Shown here: piece after piece, positions 10,169 through 21,580 of the stretch
How the letters are laid out: each line of letters starts with the position of its first letter
Numbering within the stretch: the first letter of the stretch is position 1
Assembly: GCA_003427395.1 (NCBI GenBank)
Contig: BFEA01000288.1
Coordinates: 262,392-316,316 of the forward strand
DNA: 53,925 nucleotides
Direction: 5' to 3'
Source: Chara braunii
Lineage: Eukaryota > Streptophyta > Charophyceae > Charales > Characeae
Notes under the pieces: model-generated
The model's input: only the letters and a program-made list of their open reading frames with translations
The model's database searches: none
Told to the model about the DNA's origin: nothing
Program-made: the position numbers and the translations under genes

Positions 10169-10715
10169 TTGTGTTCCATTTATTGATATGAGTGGGAGAG
10201 AGAGAGAAAGAGGGAGGGGAGGGGGGTACCACAAAGAGAGAGAGAGAGAGAGTTTTATTCCATTTGAGTGAGAGAGAGAGAGAGAGACAAAGTGAGAGAG
10301 AGAGAAAAAAAAAGAGAGAGAGGGAGAGCGGGAGGGGGGGGAGGCTACCGGGGAGATAGAGAGAGAGAGATAGATAGAGAGAGAGAGAGAGAGAGTTTCG
10401 TTCCACTTATTGATATGAGTGAGAGAGAGACAGAGAGTGAGAGAGAGAATGAAAGAGAGATAGAGGGAGAGGGAGGAGGCGGCTACCATAGAGAGAGAGA
10501 GAGAGAGAGACAAAGTGAGAGAGAGAGAAAAAAAAAGAGAGATAGGGAGAGCGGGAGGGGGGGGAGGCTACCGGGGAGATAGAGAGAGAGAGATAGATAG
10601 ATAGAGAGAGAGAGAGAGTTTCGTTCCACTTATTGATATGAGTGAGAGAGAGAATGAAAGAGAGATAGAGGGAGAGGGAGGAGGCGGCTACCATAGAGAG
10701 AGAGAGAGAGAGAGG
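10130..10715. repeat. Compound GA satellite with a ~223-bp higher-order unit
   Basis: GA, GATA and GGGAGA tracts are punctuated by a fixed non-repetitive motif, ttccayttattgatatgag, at about 10174, 10401 and 10624. The spacings are about 227 and 223 bp. Each later unit also carries ggctaccggggagatag and ggcggctaccatagag, so whole units were duplicated rather than only the dinucleotides. Confidence 0.85.
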
Positions 10716-10738
10716 TTGAATGGTAAAATTGAAATATG

Positions 10739-11868
10739 GGTCAAATTGCGGTTGCGATCTATTTCACAGTTGGAATCATTTTTTTTAATTTATTTAGCAT
10801 TTTTCCTGGAAAATCACAACAAAACCTACGAGTGCTCCAATTTCATATTTTTTCTTGCATTCTTCTAAGCGCAAAAATTCACTGGATTTGGAGTACTTTC
10901 TCAGTTGGCTCACACATGGCTGAGCGGCAAAAATGAAAAATGTGATGAACTGGCATGGCAAATATTTCGTGGTCTAAATAATTTTTTCAAAATGTTCTGA
11001 TATTTTTCCTGGAAAGAGCACGACCTCATCTATAGATTCTCAAAATTTCAGATTTTTCTGCGGATTCCTCCAAACACATAAAATCGTCAAATTTGCCTCT
11101 TGCGAACGCCTCTTTCGTTGCGCCTGACCTCCCTGTTCGCAGCCCTAAGGCTGCGGTATAATGGGTCTCGGCGTCTGTGTCAAGGTTTCGCATTTTCGGC
11201 GGCGAGGGATTAGGACGCAAAGTTGGTTCTTAGAGGGCAAAAAAAATTGGGGGACTGGTCTTTGGTGAAATTGTGGACTACCTACAACTAACTCTGGTAA
11301 AACCGGGACTTTTGGAAAAATGAAGAACCAGTCGTCGGACCCCAAAAAAAGTGAAGGGGAGGCGTTGTCTGTAGTCCCACGGGCAGGCTATCCAAGGCGG
11401 AGGGTACAGGCGGGGTCAGTCCCGCAATTTGCAAAAGACAACTTCGGCAAATTTTTGTGCTCAGAGAAATTTGCAGAAAAATCTGAAAATTTGAGAATCT
11501 ATAGATTAGGTTGTGGTCTTTCCAAGAAAAATATCAGAACATTAAAAAAAAATCATTAAGACCACAAAATAATCACCGCGCCAGTCCGACATAAAAATTT
11601 GGCTGCATGGTAAGACCGCAAAATAATCGCCCTGTAGATTCGACATATTTTTATTTTTGCCACTCGGTTATGTGTGGGCCAACAAAAAATTACTCCAACT
11701 TCAGTGATTCTTCGCGCTCATAAGAATGGGTGAAAAAATCTGAAAATTTGAGTGCTTGTAAATTTTGTTAAGATCTTTTCGGGAAAAATATTAAATAAAT
11801 TAAAAAATATATATTTCAACCACGAAATAGATCGCCGTCAAATTGCGGTCATGATATATTTCGCAGTT

Positions 11869-11872
<4 letters not shown>
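10739..11872. repeat. Long imperfect inverted repeat (arms X and X')
   Basis: The left arm 10750-11100 is matched in reverse complement by 11425-11835 at roughly 75-80% identity by eye. Landmarks in both arms: gcgatctatttc, taatttattta, ctatagattctcaaa and cagatttttctgc. The outermost 35 bp of the left arm (gtcaaattgcgg, then atttcacagttg) recurs in direct orientation at 11836-11872, just past the right arm. This suggests a foldback-type mobile element or a decayed inverted duplication. Confidence 0.75.
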
Positions 11873-11904
<32 letters not shown>

Positions 11905-12240
11905 CCTTGCGTGTGCAGTTAGTCTCATTGCTTTGGCTACCATACGGTAGTCAATTTTGAGAAGACGAGCCTCAACGCCTAGGCCTGAGGCTCTTTTGCC
12001 GCTTACATGCCCTCACTTCTTTTTGGGGTCCGCTTCCACCCGAGGACTGGTTGTTCCTTTTTTCAAAAGTCCCGGCAGAGCTCGTTGTAGGTAGTCCGCA
12101 ATTTCACCAAGGACCGGTCCCCGCAATTCTACCCCCCTAAGAACCCACTTTGCGTCCTGGTCGGTCGCTGCTGAAAATGTGACACCTTGACATAGACGTG
12201 GAAACCCACCATACCGCAGCCTTAGGGCTGCAAAATCGCA
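11130..12240. repeat. Second inverted repeat (Y and Y') interleaved with the first
   Basis: The loop of the first structure (Y, about 11130-11365) is matched in reverse complement by 12005-12235. Landmarks: gcagccctaaggctgcggta, gtgtcaaggt, aggacgcaaagt, gtggactacctacaac, cgggacttttg and ggaccccaaaaa. The order is therefore X-Y-X'-Y'. A (CT)n tract at 11874-11901 separates X' from Y'. Confidence 0.75.
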
Positions 12241-14091
12241 AATGTACTTTGTTTGTGCTCATTTGTCAACGGACTGGGATGCCGCGGGGCAAGGGATTTT
12301 GCGGTCACCTCTGGAGCATGATCCCACTAGCAATGGGATAAGATAGAAAAGAGTTTGTGTGGCAGTTGACTGACCCAAATCCTGCCTTGCGGTACTCGTG
12401 ATACCACGGTCAATATTTTACATGTATTACCTGTAAGGAGATCTTTGTTCCTGGGCATGCTAGTGCAAAAAAAGGTACCCATAAAAATATTTTCAATCCG
12501 TTGGGGGTATGGCCAACCCCAAAAGAGGGTGGGGTCGGTCATAGGCCCACTAGATAAAGATTTCCAGTATTTTGCTTGATGTTGTGCAATTATCTTATTG
12601 GGTGGAACCCTCCTTCAATCACAGAGTATATGGAGGGCTGTCATGATCACTGGTGACAAAAGTTGAGGTTATGCCAGAAAATATGGCAGTTACTTCGTTC
12701 AGTGTTGTTGCAACCACCACCATCAAATTATTTGTGATCTAATGGTTAGGAAGCACTCTGCCGTGATTTCCGGTGGGAGGTCTTTTTTTCACCTGTTTTC
12801 TCAACCCAAAATTTTGGGTATTTTTTTAAGGCCCAGTGCCCAAGCTCGAATTATGAGATCGAACATAACGCAAACATACGCCTTTTCCCATTAGGGTTGG
12901 AAGAGCCTCGGCCACTGCTCCCATAGAGACAACTTTTATATTCGAGAAGGATATAGTACTGGCAAGGGGCATTGATTGCTTCCAAGTAAGGAAGGATTAA
13001 CCCTGATCCACGCAAAATCAAAACTCGACCCTACTTAGCTCAACTACGACTACTCAGACCGCTCAGCACTATAAGAAGTAGTAAAGGGGAAGAATAGCAG
13101 GGCAAAGAGGGTGATTGAAACAAAGCTCCCAGTCAAACCGTTGGTAGTTTAAGCCGAAGTTACAACCCAAAGTTGACAAATTGCTTGTTGCCCTAGCAAG
13201 GCGGAAATTGGCATAATCGTTATCCCAACGGAGGGGCACGAGGCAGAAGCCCAGTGCCTCGATATAGTGAAAAAGTCATATTTCTAACCACATCACCGCC
13301 CTCACTTCAAAACGTTGTAGCTTGGTTGAGAACAAAGCAAATGATTTCTTATGAAAGCAGAGTAGATGTAGTAAGATCCCGTCAACCAAGCATGAGTGAA
13401 AAGATCAAACCACACAACTCTTAAAAACATATGAAATCAGGAAACAGATCAGATGAGGACAGGTTCCGAACTCGTGAAATCCATGCACATCCAGACCAAT
13501 CCAATTCAATCCGCCCAATAGACCAAATGGCAACCCATCAGAGAGAGCGATAAGGGGAGCAAGCAACACACAACCAGATCGAGCTCCATTGCGCAAAAGA
13601 TCCATACCATATGGTTACAAAGGAGAGGACGACTTGATCTCCCTCAGTCCCGACCTCTACCCCACTCGTGCTCGCATCCATCGCATGTGCTCACCCCAGC
13701 AGACTCTATAGTCCCTCATGCCCAACGGCCAGGCAGGCCCCTCCTCCCGCCCTTCGTGCTGCCCAACCACGCAGGCACAAAGAAGAACAAAAGGGCGTGC
13801 AATCACGTGGACAAAAAAGAGGTGGTGCGGCATGTTATCACCAAGTGCAGAAGTAAAGCAGATAGTGCGGACTCGGAGAAACATAGGTGACAGAGGGAGA
13901 ATTAGAGGTAGGAGGGAAGATAGAGAGGGTATGTTGAAAGGAAGGGCTGACACCGCTTCAGGCACCTTACCCTCCAACTGCCACTTACCGTCGTGCAGGA
14001 TGTGAACTGGTTGTTCAACCTATCCGACCTCCTCTGCTCCTCGCCCAACCGTCAAGGTTTTTCATTGGTATTGGTGAATTTGTAGTCCTGG
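12241..14091. other. No gene recognised
   Basis: Mixed sequence with no domain. A short minus-strand frame near 13405-13605 has no recognisable product. A weak tRNA-like A box near 12735 lacks a good B box. Confidence 0.6.
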
Positions 14092-14305
14092 TTGATGTTG
14101 TAGTTGTTGTGACGGGTGGCATGTTCGATGATATTGAGATGGCTAACGCTGCATTCGTTGTTGTTGTGGGATTTGTTGATGTTGATGAATCTATTGTCGT
14201 GATGGATGTTATAGTTGTTGTGATAAATGGTATCTTGGATGATACTGCGATGGTCAGTGCTCCACCAATCGTTGCTATCAAACTTGCTGTAGATATTGCC
14301 ATGTC
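14092..14305. repeat. 111-bp degenerate tandem repeat rich in gttgttgtg
   Basis: Two units, starting at gatgttgtagttgttgtg and gatgttatagttgttgtg, are about 111 bp apart (37 codons) and keep the same frame open on the plus strand. The peptide is Val/Asp-rich. Translation is not supported by anything else. Confidence 0.6.
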
Positions 14306-14540
14306 AAGTGAGGTCGTCACCTTGTCGTCATCGCAGATTTCCCCGAGAAAGAGGTGAGAGGATTGAAATCCAACCGTGCCTCAGTTACCAACCTCTCCTT
14401 CAGTACGTCGTGATAATGTACTCCCTGATCGAAAATCATGTTGCAACCCGTTATCAAGGCTTCCACCTGCGTCCAGTCAACGAAATCCTCCAATAACGGA
14501 TCCTCCTCAATCTGCCAAAGGAGAGTTCAAAGTCGCTGAC

Positions 14541-14544
14541 ACGT
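14541..14544. repeat. Target-site duplication, left copy (ACGT)
   Basis: The 4 bp just before the 5' LTR repeat after the 3' LTR at 24644-24647. Removing the element and one copy leaves gacACGTgtc, a perfect 10-bp palindrome. Ty3/gypsy elements more often make 5-bp duplications; a 5-bp reading would need one mismatch. Confidence 0.75.
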
Positions 14545-16189
14545 TGTCGGGCGGCTACAATGCTAGCCGCTCTTTACTTCCTTTCATAGGGCACACGACG
14601 ACAACCCCGCTCGACAGTATTCTACCTGGCCGGGCTTCATCGACCATGAGATGGGCCGACACTGGGACCGACGGGGTTACCAACAATTATCAACCATCCG
14701 GTAAGACGTCACGCCGGAGAACGGTGCGGCGATATCATTGCTCGACTTTATTTTACGTGGTCGGGACACACCGACCATGAAGCGGACCGACGCTGCGAAC
14801 AAGGGGCCTACTTTATTCGGCCGGGACTCACCGACCATGGCACGGGCTAACACCACGGGCAAGAGGCCATTGGGCCAGTCGAATTCTCTTCCGAAGGGGC
14901 GGTCCAGCTAGGGCGCAGGGCCCGCCTAGGCCAATTGAATGAGGGGTCCAATTTTTGCTTACGGGGCCCGTCTGAATTTTTCCCTAAGAACGACACCACG
15001 GCTGCGTGGGGACCGCCTAGGCCCGGGCAGGCCTGAGACAGGCTCGGGACTAGCCATGGTACCAGGCCGCTGCAGAGGGCCCAGTTCCCTACGAGAAGCC
15101 CTTTTCCGCCGGGGACCTTTCGAGAGCCCAATCAGGCCCGGGCATAGGCCCGGTACCGGGGCGCTGCAAGCTGTCGGCTGCCTCGGTGCACCCAAGGCCA
15201 AGACACACACTTGGGAGAAGGGCCCGGCAGACTACTTAAGCTCAACCAGGCCTAGACGCGGGGCATTCATCGCACGTGAGGACGGAGGCGCACGGGACAC
15301 TTCTCCTAGGCGGACTCCAGGCGCACAGGGAATTCGGGCATGCTCGGACACAGGCGTACGGGATACAGATGCACGAGGAGACGGGTGCACGGAAGCGGTA
15401 CACGGACGAACGAAGGGCGCACAGACGCACCCGCGCACACGAGAGGAGCGAGCACGAGCTAGCGCGCACCTGCGCCCGAAGGAAGGGACCGCGCACAGCC
15501 AGTGCGCACTGGCGCGCACCACCGTGCACGTTCGAGCGAGGAGGAGAGAGCCGGGGGAAGGACGACTGCGCACAGCTAGCGCGCACCACCGCGCACCACC
15601 TCGCACCTTCGAGCCACGAGGAGAGAGCCATGGCGGACTGCCCGCGCATTAGCGCGAACCTGCGCACGAGGGGGAGAACCGCGGGGGAACGCGCGCGCAC
15701 CAGCACGCTCCTGCGCACACGAGGGGAGAACCGTGGGGGAACGCGCGCACACCTGCGCACTAGAGGGTGGAGCCTCGGGGGAACGCGCGCGCACCAGTAT
15801 GCACTTGCGCACGCGAGGGGAGAGTCGGGGGATCCTGCGCTCGCCTGCGCGTTGTCGCGCACGGTGAGAGAGGGAGAGCCGGGGCATCCTTCGCGCGCCT
15901 GCACCCACCTGGACGCTCCCGCGCACCGCAAAGGGAGAGAGGACCTGGGGAGAAGCACACGCGCATCAGCGCGCAGCCGTGCACAGTCCCGTGCCCCAGT
16001 GCTCACTAGCACGCGCCTGCGTAGGGGAGAGAGGACGCCGGGGAGGGGAGCCGCTCGCATCCACGCGCCCCCCCCCACGCGCACGAGATCTCACCCGCGC
16101 GAGGTAGGAGAGAGCATGGGGGCGACGGGATAGCGAGGGGAAGTACGTGCTAACGTGTGCTAACGACGCGACCGGAAGGCATCATACCG

Positions 16190-16720
16190 AGGGGGTACTT
16201 TACCCGGCGGACATTTCACCGGGCGGACTTACTTGCCGGGCAGACAGACTTACCGGACGGGTATTTTACCGGACAGGCATTTTACCGGGCGGACTTACTT
16301 GCCGGGCGGACAGACTTACTGGACAGGTACTTTACCGGACAGGCGTTTTACTGGGCGGACACACTTACCGGACGGGTATTTTACCAGACGGGTACATTAC
16401 CGGACGGGCATTTTACCAGTCGGAGTTACTTGCCGGGCGGACAGACTTACCGGACGGGCACTTTACCGGACAGGCATTTTACCGAGCGGACTTACTTGTC
16501 GGGCGGACAGACTTACCGGACGGGTACTTTACCGGACAGGCGTTTTACCGGGCGGACAAGCTTACCGGACGGGTATTTTACCAGATGGGTACTTTACCGG
16601 ACGGGCATTTTACCGGGCGGATAGACTTACCGGACGGGTACTTTACCGGACGGGCACATTACCGGGCGAACACTTAACGAACAGGCATTTATCGGGCGGA
16701 TTCTTTTACCGAGCGGATTC
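16190..16720. repeat. TTACCGG minisatellite inside the 5' LTR
   Basis: Units of about 18 bp (ttaccggacgggtatttt and variants, with gggcgg or gacagg alternatives) repeat more than 20 times, grouped in higher-order blocks containing ttacttgccgggcggacag. The matching array in the 3' LTR is at about 23280-23815. Confidence 0.9.
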
Positions 16721-17013
16721 ATTTTTCGAGCGGACATATTTACCGAGCAGGATACGTTTACCGAGAGGATACATTTCATCGAGCGGGTACTTCGTCGTGC
16801 GAAGACTTTACCGAGCGGGTATTTCAACGAGCGGACATTTTCACCGAAGGGGCACTATCCCGAAGAGGTACTTTTTGTGAAGCGGGCTTTCCGAAGGGGT
16901 ACTTTCGGGAAGTGGGCTTTCCGAAGGGGCACGTCCGAAGGGGGCTTCTCGAAGGGGTACTTTCATGAAGTGGGCCTTCTGAAGGGGTACGTCCGAAGGG
17001 GACTTCTTGGGCG

Positions 17014-17202
17014 GGTACTTTCGTGAAGCAGGCTTTCCGAGGTGGTACACCCGAACTATGGTCACGGTGGATCTGGAGCTTTGGCCTCGATGGGCGAGGG
17101 AGGCTACNGGGTACTTTCGTGAAGCAGGCTTTCCGAGGTGGTACACCCGAACTATGGTCACGGTGGATCTGGAGCTTTGGCCTCGATGGGCGAGGGAGGC
17201 TA
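17014..17202. repeat. 94-bp identical duplication joined by a single N
   Basis: The 94 bases before the N at 17108 and the 94 bases after it are the same (beginning gggtactttcgtgaagcagg, ending gggcgagggaggctac). The 3' LTR has this segment once, at about 24143-24236. This is most likely a contig join whose overlap was not collapsed. Confidence 0.9.
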
Positions 17203-17610
17203 CATCAGACACTGAGAGCTCTAGCACGGTCCCTTGGGATCGACGGGCACGATAGAGGCGACACCCAATCGGGAGGAGGATTAGGCGATGTTTGATGACT
17301 AGGTCTGTAGGGACTCAGACGGATTTCCCAGACACAGGAGCGAGGTGTACGGCTGAGGCCGGAACGAGTGTCTCGCATCCCATTGTTTTGGATTGAATGC
17401 AACTACTTTTATTATTTCTGCCAGACAATGTCTCATGGGTTCCTTCTCGCATTGGTCACGGTCGGCTACGTTACTCGTATTTGTTGATGTGGACTGACAT
17501 GTTTTGTGCAGGTTACAGGAGCCCCGACCGACCCTCCCGCGGGTGACAAACGCGGCGCGAGACATAGGGTTCTGACGGCGTGCCGGCAGACCCTTTCTAC
17601 CGGTCGACAG

Positions 17611-17626
17611 TGGCGCCGTTGCCGGG
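17611..17626 (+). promoter_or_regulatory. Primer binding site, tRNA-Asp type
   Basis: TGGCGCCGTTGCCGGG is complementary to the 3' end of plant cytosolic tRNA-Asp (CCCGGCAACGGCGCCA). It lies one base after the 5' LTR terminus. It primes minus-strand DNA synthesis and fixes the element's orientation and LTR boundary. Confidence 0.9.
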
Positions 17627-18479
17627 AAAGGCTGCCTCTCGGGACTTTGGTCCGCCTGTAACCGCAGAGGCGAGGAAGGCGTTGGTGATTGAGGCGCTCA
17701 ACTCCATTACTGACGTCGGTATTGTTTCTCTTGGAAATGCCAGGGTGCGTTGAGGCGAGAGTGCGGCGACGACTGGCAGTCCAACCCATCTCGACACCCC
17801 GGTGAGATATTCTGAGTATTGCAATTTTTGCATTTCTGTTTTCTGCATGAAATTCCTCTGGCATGCTCTTGTGATTGGAGGGGGATTGTCTTCTGATTTC
17901 CCTACCCTTTGTCAGTCCACCTGATCCAGATCTCTTTGAGTGAAAATTATAAGCAGGGGAAGAACTGGAGGGACTGAAGGGGAGGGGAGAAGCAACCCGG
18001 ATCACAAGGAGTTGGGGGAAATCGACAGGCTAGTTGATCCGATTGCTAGCAGGAGGTCTGATTAGGACACTACACAATGTCGGGGGGGAAGCGTCCCGGG
18101 TAGATCCATGTCTGAGGTGGGCCGAGTAGAGACATGGTGCCGGATAGGATTGCACGAGGGAGATACCGCCGTTCCGTGAGCGTGTGACTTCGGTCCGACC
18201 CTATGACGCACGAGTTGGCCGGCTCGCGTCAAGGGATTGCTCTCGGGATCGGTAGGCCAGCGATGATGGCGACATGGGATCAGCCTCTCTTTCGACATGA
18301 GGGTAGGAGGAGATACGCTAGAGGGCGGTTCTCTTCTAGGCCTATTGACGTTGTCAGGGATACAGGCGGGTCCAGTGGAGGCCTGTCGTGGGGATCTATA
18401 AGCTCATCAGTCGGGTTGGGCTACACAGCGTCTGAGAGAGTAACCTTTCATCTCTTTGTTGATTAGTAGGGTTAATGGA
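17627..18479 (+). other. Leader and residual internal region of the LTR element, no coding match
   Basis: About 850 bp between the PBS and the first recognisable pol sequence. A gag-protease-RT segment of several kilobases would be expected here and is missing. Only short open frames remain. Confidence 0.6.
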
Positions 18480-20411
18480 GGGTTGAAAAAGGAGCGCCGG
18501 GAAGTTATGGAGAAGGTTTTTCTTTCGGAGATGAGGAGTGAGCTTAATATTCTCGAGAGAAAGATGGCGGTGGAATGGCAATGGACGAGTGAACAGGAGG
18601 ATAGAGTAAGAACGTTAAAAGATGAGTTTAAGGAAGGAGGTCAAGTCTTTGGAGTACCTTACTTCGAAGACGAGGAAAACCGGTCATTCGTCGTATGTAC
18701 GGATGCGGGACCTGCCTCTGTTGGTGGAGTCTTGGCTCAAAAGGATCAAACCGGCAATGAGAGGCCTCTTAGATTCGAGAGTAAAACCTTAAACGCCACC
18801 GAAAGGAACTACTCACAATTTAAGAAAGAAGTTCTAGGAGTCTTACATTGTTTAAATATTTTTCGACATTATATTTACGGGCGAAGGTTCGGACTACGGG
18901 TCGATCCAACGGCGGTGGCAGCTGTCTTACAAAAAGACTTCTCATTGACAGATCCAACGGTCACCAGATGACTCATGCATATAAGGATGTTTGACTACGT
19001 AGTAGAGCGAATATCCGGAGCTAAGAACTCAGTTGTTGATGGTCTCTCGCGAATCCCTCTAGAAGAGGGAGATCTAGGGTCGCCCAGTGGTATTGACAAA
19101 TTTTTGCAAATGGACATAAGCTCCTTAAAAATAGATCCCGCTGCAGGAGGAACTTCCTTGTTTCTTGAAAATCTATACATTGGCAAATATCATAAGATAG
19201 GGCGTTATCTTGGAGGGGAAATCGAATTAGATGACAAGCTTAGGAAGGAAGCTCAACAATATTGCCTCAAGAAAGGACACCTCTTTAAGAGACCACCCAA
19301 AAATGGAATGCCAATGAGAGTCGTTTGTGAAGAAGACGAGCGTCGAGAGATAATAGCGGAACTTCACGATGATATCGTCGGAGGACATAGAGGAGTAAAA
19401 GGAACTTTTGAAAAAATTAGGAACCTCTACTGCTGGGACGGCCTATATAAGGACGTAGAATCATATTGTCTGACATGCGTGGAATGTCAAAAGAGAGCGG
19501 TAGTTAAATATAAAGAACCCTTATTTTGTTCGTATCCCACAGCAATAGGCCAGAAAGTGCACATAGACCTAGTTAAGATGCCCAAGGGAGAAGGAGAAAT
19601 GAATTACATCATGGACATTAGAGACGACTTGACTGGTTTCGTAGAGGCATGGCCACTACATAAAAAAACAGGTAGTGGCTATTTGACTGAATATATCACT
19701 CGCTACGGCTGCGTAGGCAAAATTGTCATGGATAGGGGATCAGAATTTATGGCTAAGGAAGTCCAAGAATTGCTCCAAAGAGCGGGAATACGATTATCGC
19801 TATCCACAGCATATCATCCTCAAACTAACGCTCCTGTCAAAAGAGGGCACCAGTCTCTAGTCAACGTGCTCGCTAAATGGTGCGAAGGAAAGGAGAAAAA
19901 CTGACCAAGATATTTGAGATTCGTCGTCTGGGCAGATAACATAACGGTTCGCTCAACTACAGGATATCCGCCCTATACGTTATGGTTTGGACGCCATTGT
20001 CCCTTACCTATAAAATTTCATATCGACTCTTGGCAAACGATTGACTGGGAAGAGATCTCCACTAGAGAACAGTTGTTGGCCGCAAGAATCAAACAAATAG
20101 TCGAAACTCTTCATGATAACATCCTAGACACCATAGACAAATTAAAGATCCAGAGAGGAAAAGAGAAAGAAAGATGGGATAGGAACCTTCGCGTCAGGCA
20201 AAAAGGGATACCTACAGGGAGCCTCGTCCTTCTCTACGACTCCTCATTAGAGAGAACATGGACAGGGAAGCTAGCAAACAGATGGATGGGGCCCTATAGA
20301 GTGGTCAAAAGACTAGAAGGCGGAGCCTACTTAATAGAGGAATTAGACGGCACAAGATGGAAGGAACCGGTGTCTTGAGCCCGTCTTAAAGTATTTAAAG
20401 ACCGAACAGAG
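18480..20411 (+). pseudogene. pol: Ty3/gypsy pol remnant: RNase H, integrase, GPY/F module
   Basis: In one reading frame, interrupted by three stops, the order is: end of the RT connection; RNase H with TDAGPASVGGVLAQK and ATERNYSQFKKE; a link ending VVDGLSR; integrase zinc finger (HDDIVGGHRG, then CLTCVECQ); integrase core with VHIDLVK and VMDRGSEF as the two catalytic Asp motifs; and a GPY/F module (MGPYRVVKRLEGGAYLIEEL). The third catalytic residue is lost: NAPVKRGH stands where NxxVERGH is normal. Stops at 18969-18971, 19902-19904 and 20376-20378 each sit where the family has Trp (TGG to TGA). The RT palm is absent. The product would normally copy and insert the element; this copy cannot. 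No chromodomain was seen after GPY/F. Confidence 0.88.
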
Positions 20412-21056
20412 AATATCCCACGCACTGGAAAAACCACGCAGAAAAATGACGTTCATAGGCACCCAGAAAAAGGTAAAAACAAGGATGAGTCCTTAGAAGA
20501 ACCCACAGCACCAACTACCTCCGAAGTAGGGGAGTCCTCCAATCGGCATGCATTAAAGCCCGCCGCACAAATCGAATTGTTACGGATTTCGCCAGGGCTC
20601 GATCCCTGGTCTATCTTTTGTTGTTTTGGCTGCATCCCGTTCTCGGTCTGACACCCTTTTTCCAAACCCCTCCTTTGGTACCACAGGATTTTGGACAACT
20701 GGCGACATGCTGCAATTCGGGCGCCACTTTCAAATACTGCATTTTTCAGTTCTGCCCTCGGGGCCTTTGCAAAAATGCCCCTGGTACCGTACGTGTCACC
20801 GGTACTTATAGCGGCTCCCCGTACGGTACGGGGGGCAGTCTCGTATCAGTTCTCTGCTGCTGTAGTCGTACTCAATGTGACTTGCTGTTTCGGCATTCGG
20901 AATCCAAGACTTCGACTTTGTGCCTTACCACTGTGTCTGCGTCCGACCCTCAGTCCGAGTCCGTCGAGTCGAGTGAGTGAGTGTGTGTGTGTGCTCTCAC
21001 TCTCTCACTCTCTCTCCTCTCCCTCGGCTCACCCTCAGCCTCACGCTCGTTACAAG
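20412..21056 (+). other. 3' internal region of the LTR element, no gene
   Basis: The frame continues a short way with low-complexity charged residues, then the DNA becomes non-coding with a CT-rich tract at 20995-21025 running into the gap. A T-arm-like hairpin (ccagggctcgatccctgg) at about 20595 has no accompanying A box. Confidence 0.6.
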
Positions 21057-21421
21057 NNNNNNNNNNNNNNNNNNNNNNNNNNNNNNNNNNNNNNNNNNNN
21101 NNNNNNNNNNNNNNNNNNNNNNNNNNNNNNNNNNNNNNNNNNNNNNNNNNNNNNNNNNNNNNNNNNNNNNNNNNNNNNNNNNNNNNNNNNNNNNNNNNNN
21201 NNNNNNNNNNNNNNNNNNNNNNNNNNNNNNNNNNNNNNNNNNNNNNNNNNNNNNNNNNNNNNNNNNNNNNNNNNNNNNNNNNNNNNNNNNNNNNNNNNNN
21301 NNNNNNNNNNNNNNNNNNNNNNNNNNNNNNNNNNNNNNNNNNNNNNNNNNNNNNNNNNNNNNNNNNNNNNNNNNNNNNNNNNNNNNNNNNNNNNNNNNNN
21401 NNNNNNNNNNNNNNNNNNNNN
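21057..21421. other. Assembly gap, 365 N
   Basis: A run of N inside the LTR element, followed by 21 A at 21422-21442, which probably stopped the assembly. Confidence 0.99.
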
Positions 21422-21560
21422 AAAAAAAAAAAAAAAAAAAAAGGCATCCGAGCACGACAGAGAGGATGATCTTGGGTTGATGGGTAGAGATTAGGAGTCA
21501 TACATCTTTTGCAAAATTTTCTCCCTTTAAATCCCAATACTCGCTCGCCGAGGACGTCGA

Positions 21561-21580
21561 GAATTGGGGGGGGGGGCTGC
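21561..21580 (+). promoter_or_regulatory. Polypurine tract of the LTR element
   Basis: gaattggggggggggg followed by ctgc lies immediately before the 3' LTR. It is the expected primer site for plus-strand DNA synthesis. Confidence 0.7.

Larger units (their letters stand above)
14545..17609 (+). repeat. 5' LTR
   Basis: It starts tgtcgggcgg and ends ggtcgaca, and matches 21581-24643 throughout. Its parts are a unique GC-rich first ~700 bp, a low-complexity cgcgcac-rich block (about 15250-16090), the TTACCGG minisatellite (about 16190-16720), a second GAAGGGGTACTTTC-type repeat (about 16850-17030) and a unique tail. It includes a suspect 94-bp duplication around an N at 17108. Arginine-rich open frames across it follow from the repeats and are not genes. 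Confidence 0.93.

Noticed and set aside
12725-12785. tRNA-like sequence (ctaatggttagg)
   Set aside because: The A box is plausible but the B-box position reads cggtgggaggtc and no stems form.
14939-16133. Long arginine-, glycine- or proline-rich open frames in the LTRs (also 21738-23240)
   Set aside because: They follow the GC-rich tandem repeats, occur on both strands and in several frames, and match no domain.
16190-16720. Evenly spaced short repeats resembling a CRISPR array
   Set aside because: Units are contiguous 18-bp minisatellite repeats without unique spacers, inside an LTR of a eukaryotic element.
20595-20612. tRNA T-arm-like hairpin ccagggctcgatccctgg
   Set aside because: No A box or cloverleaf in range; probably chance or a very degraded SINE inside the LTR element.
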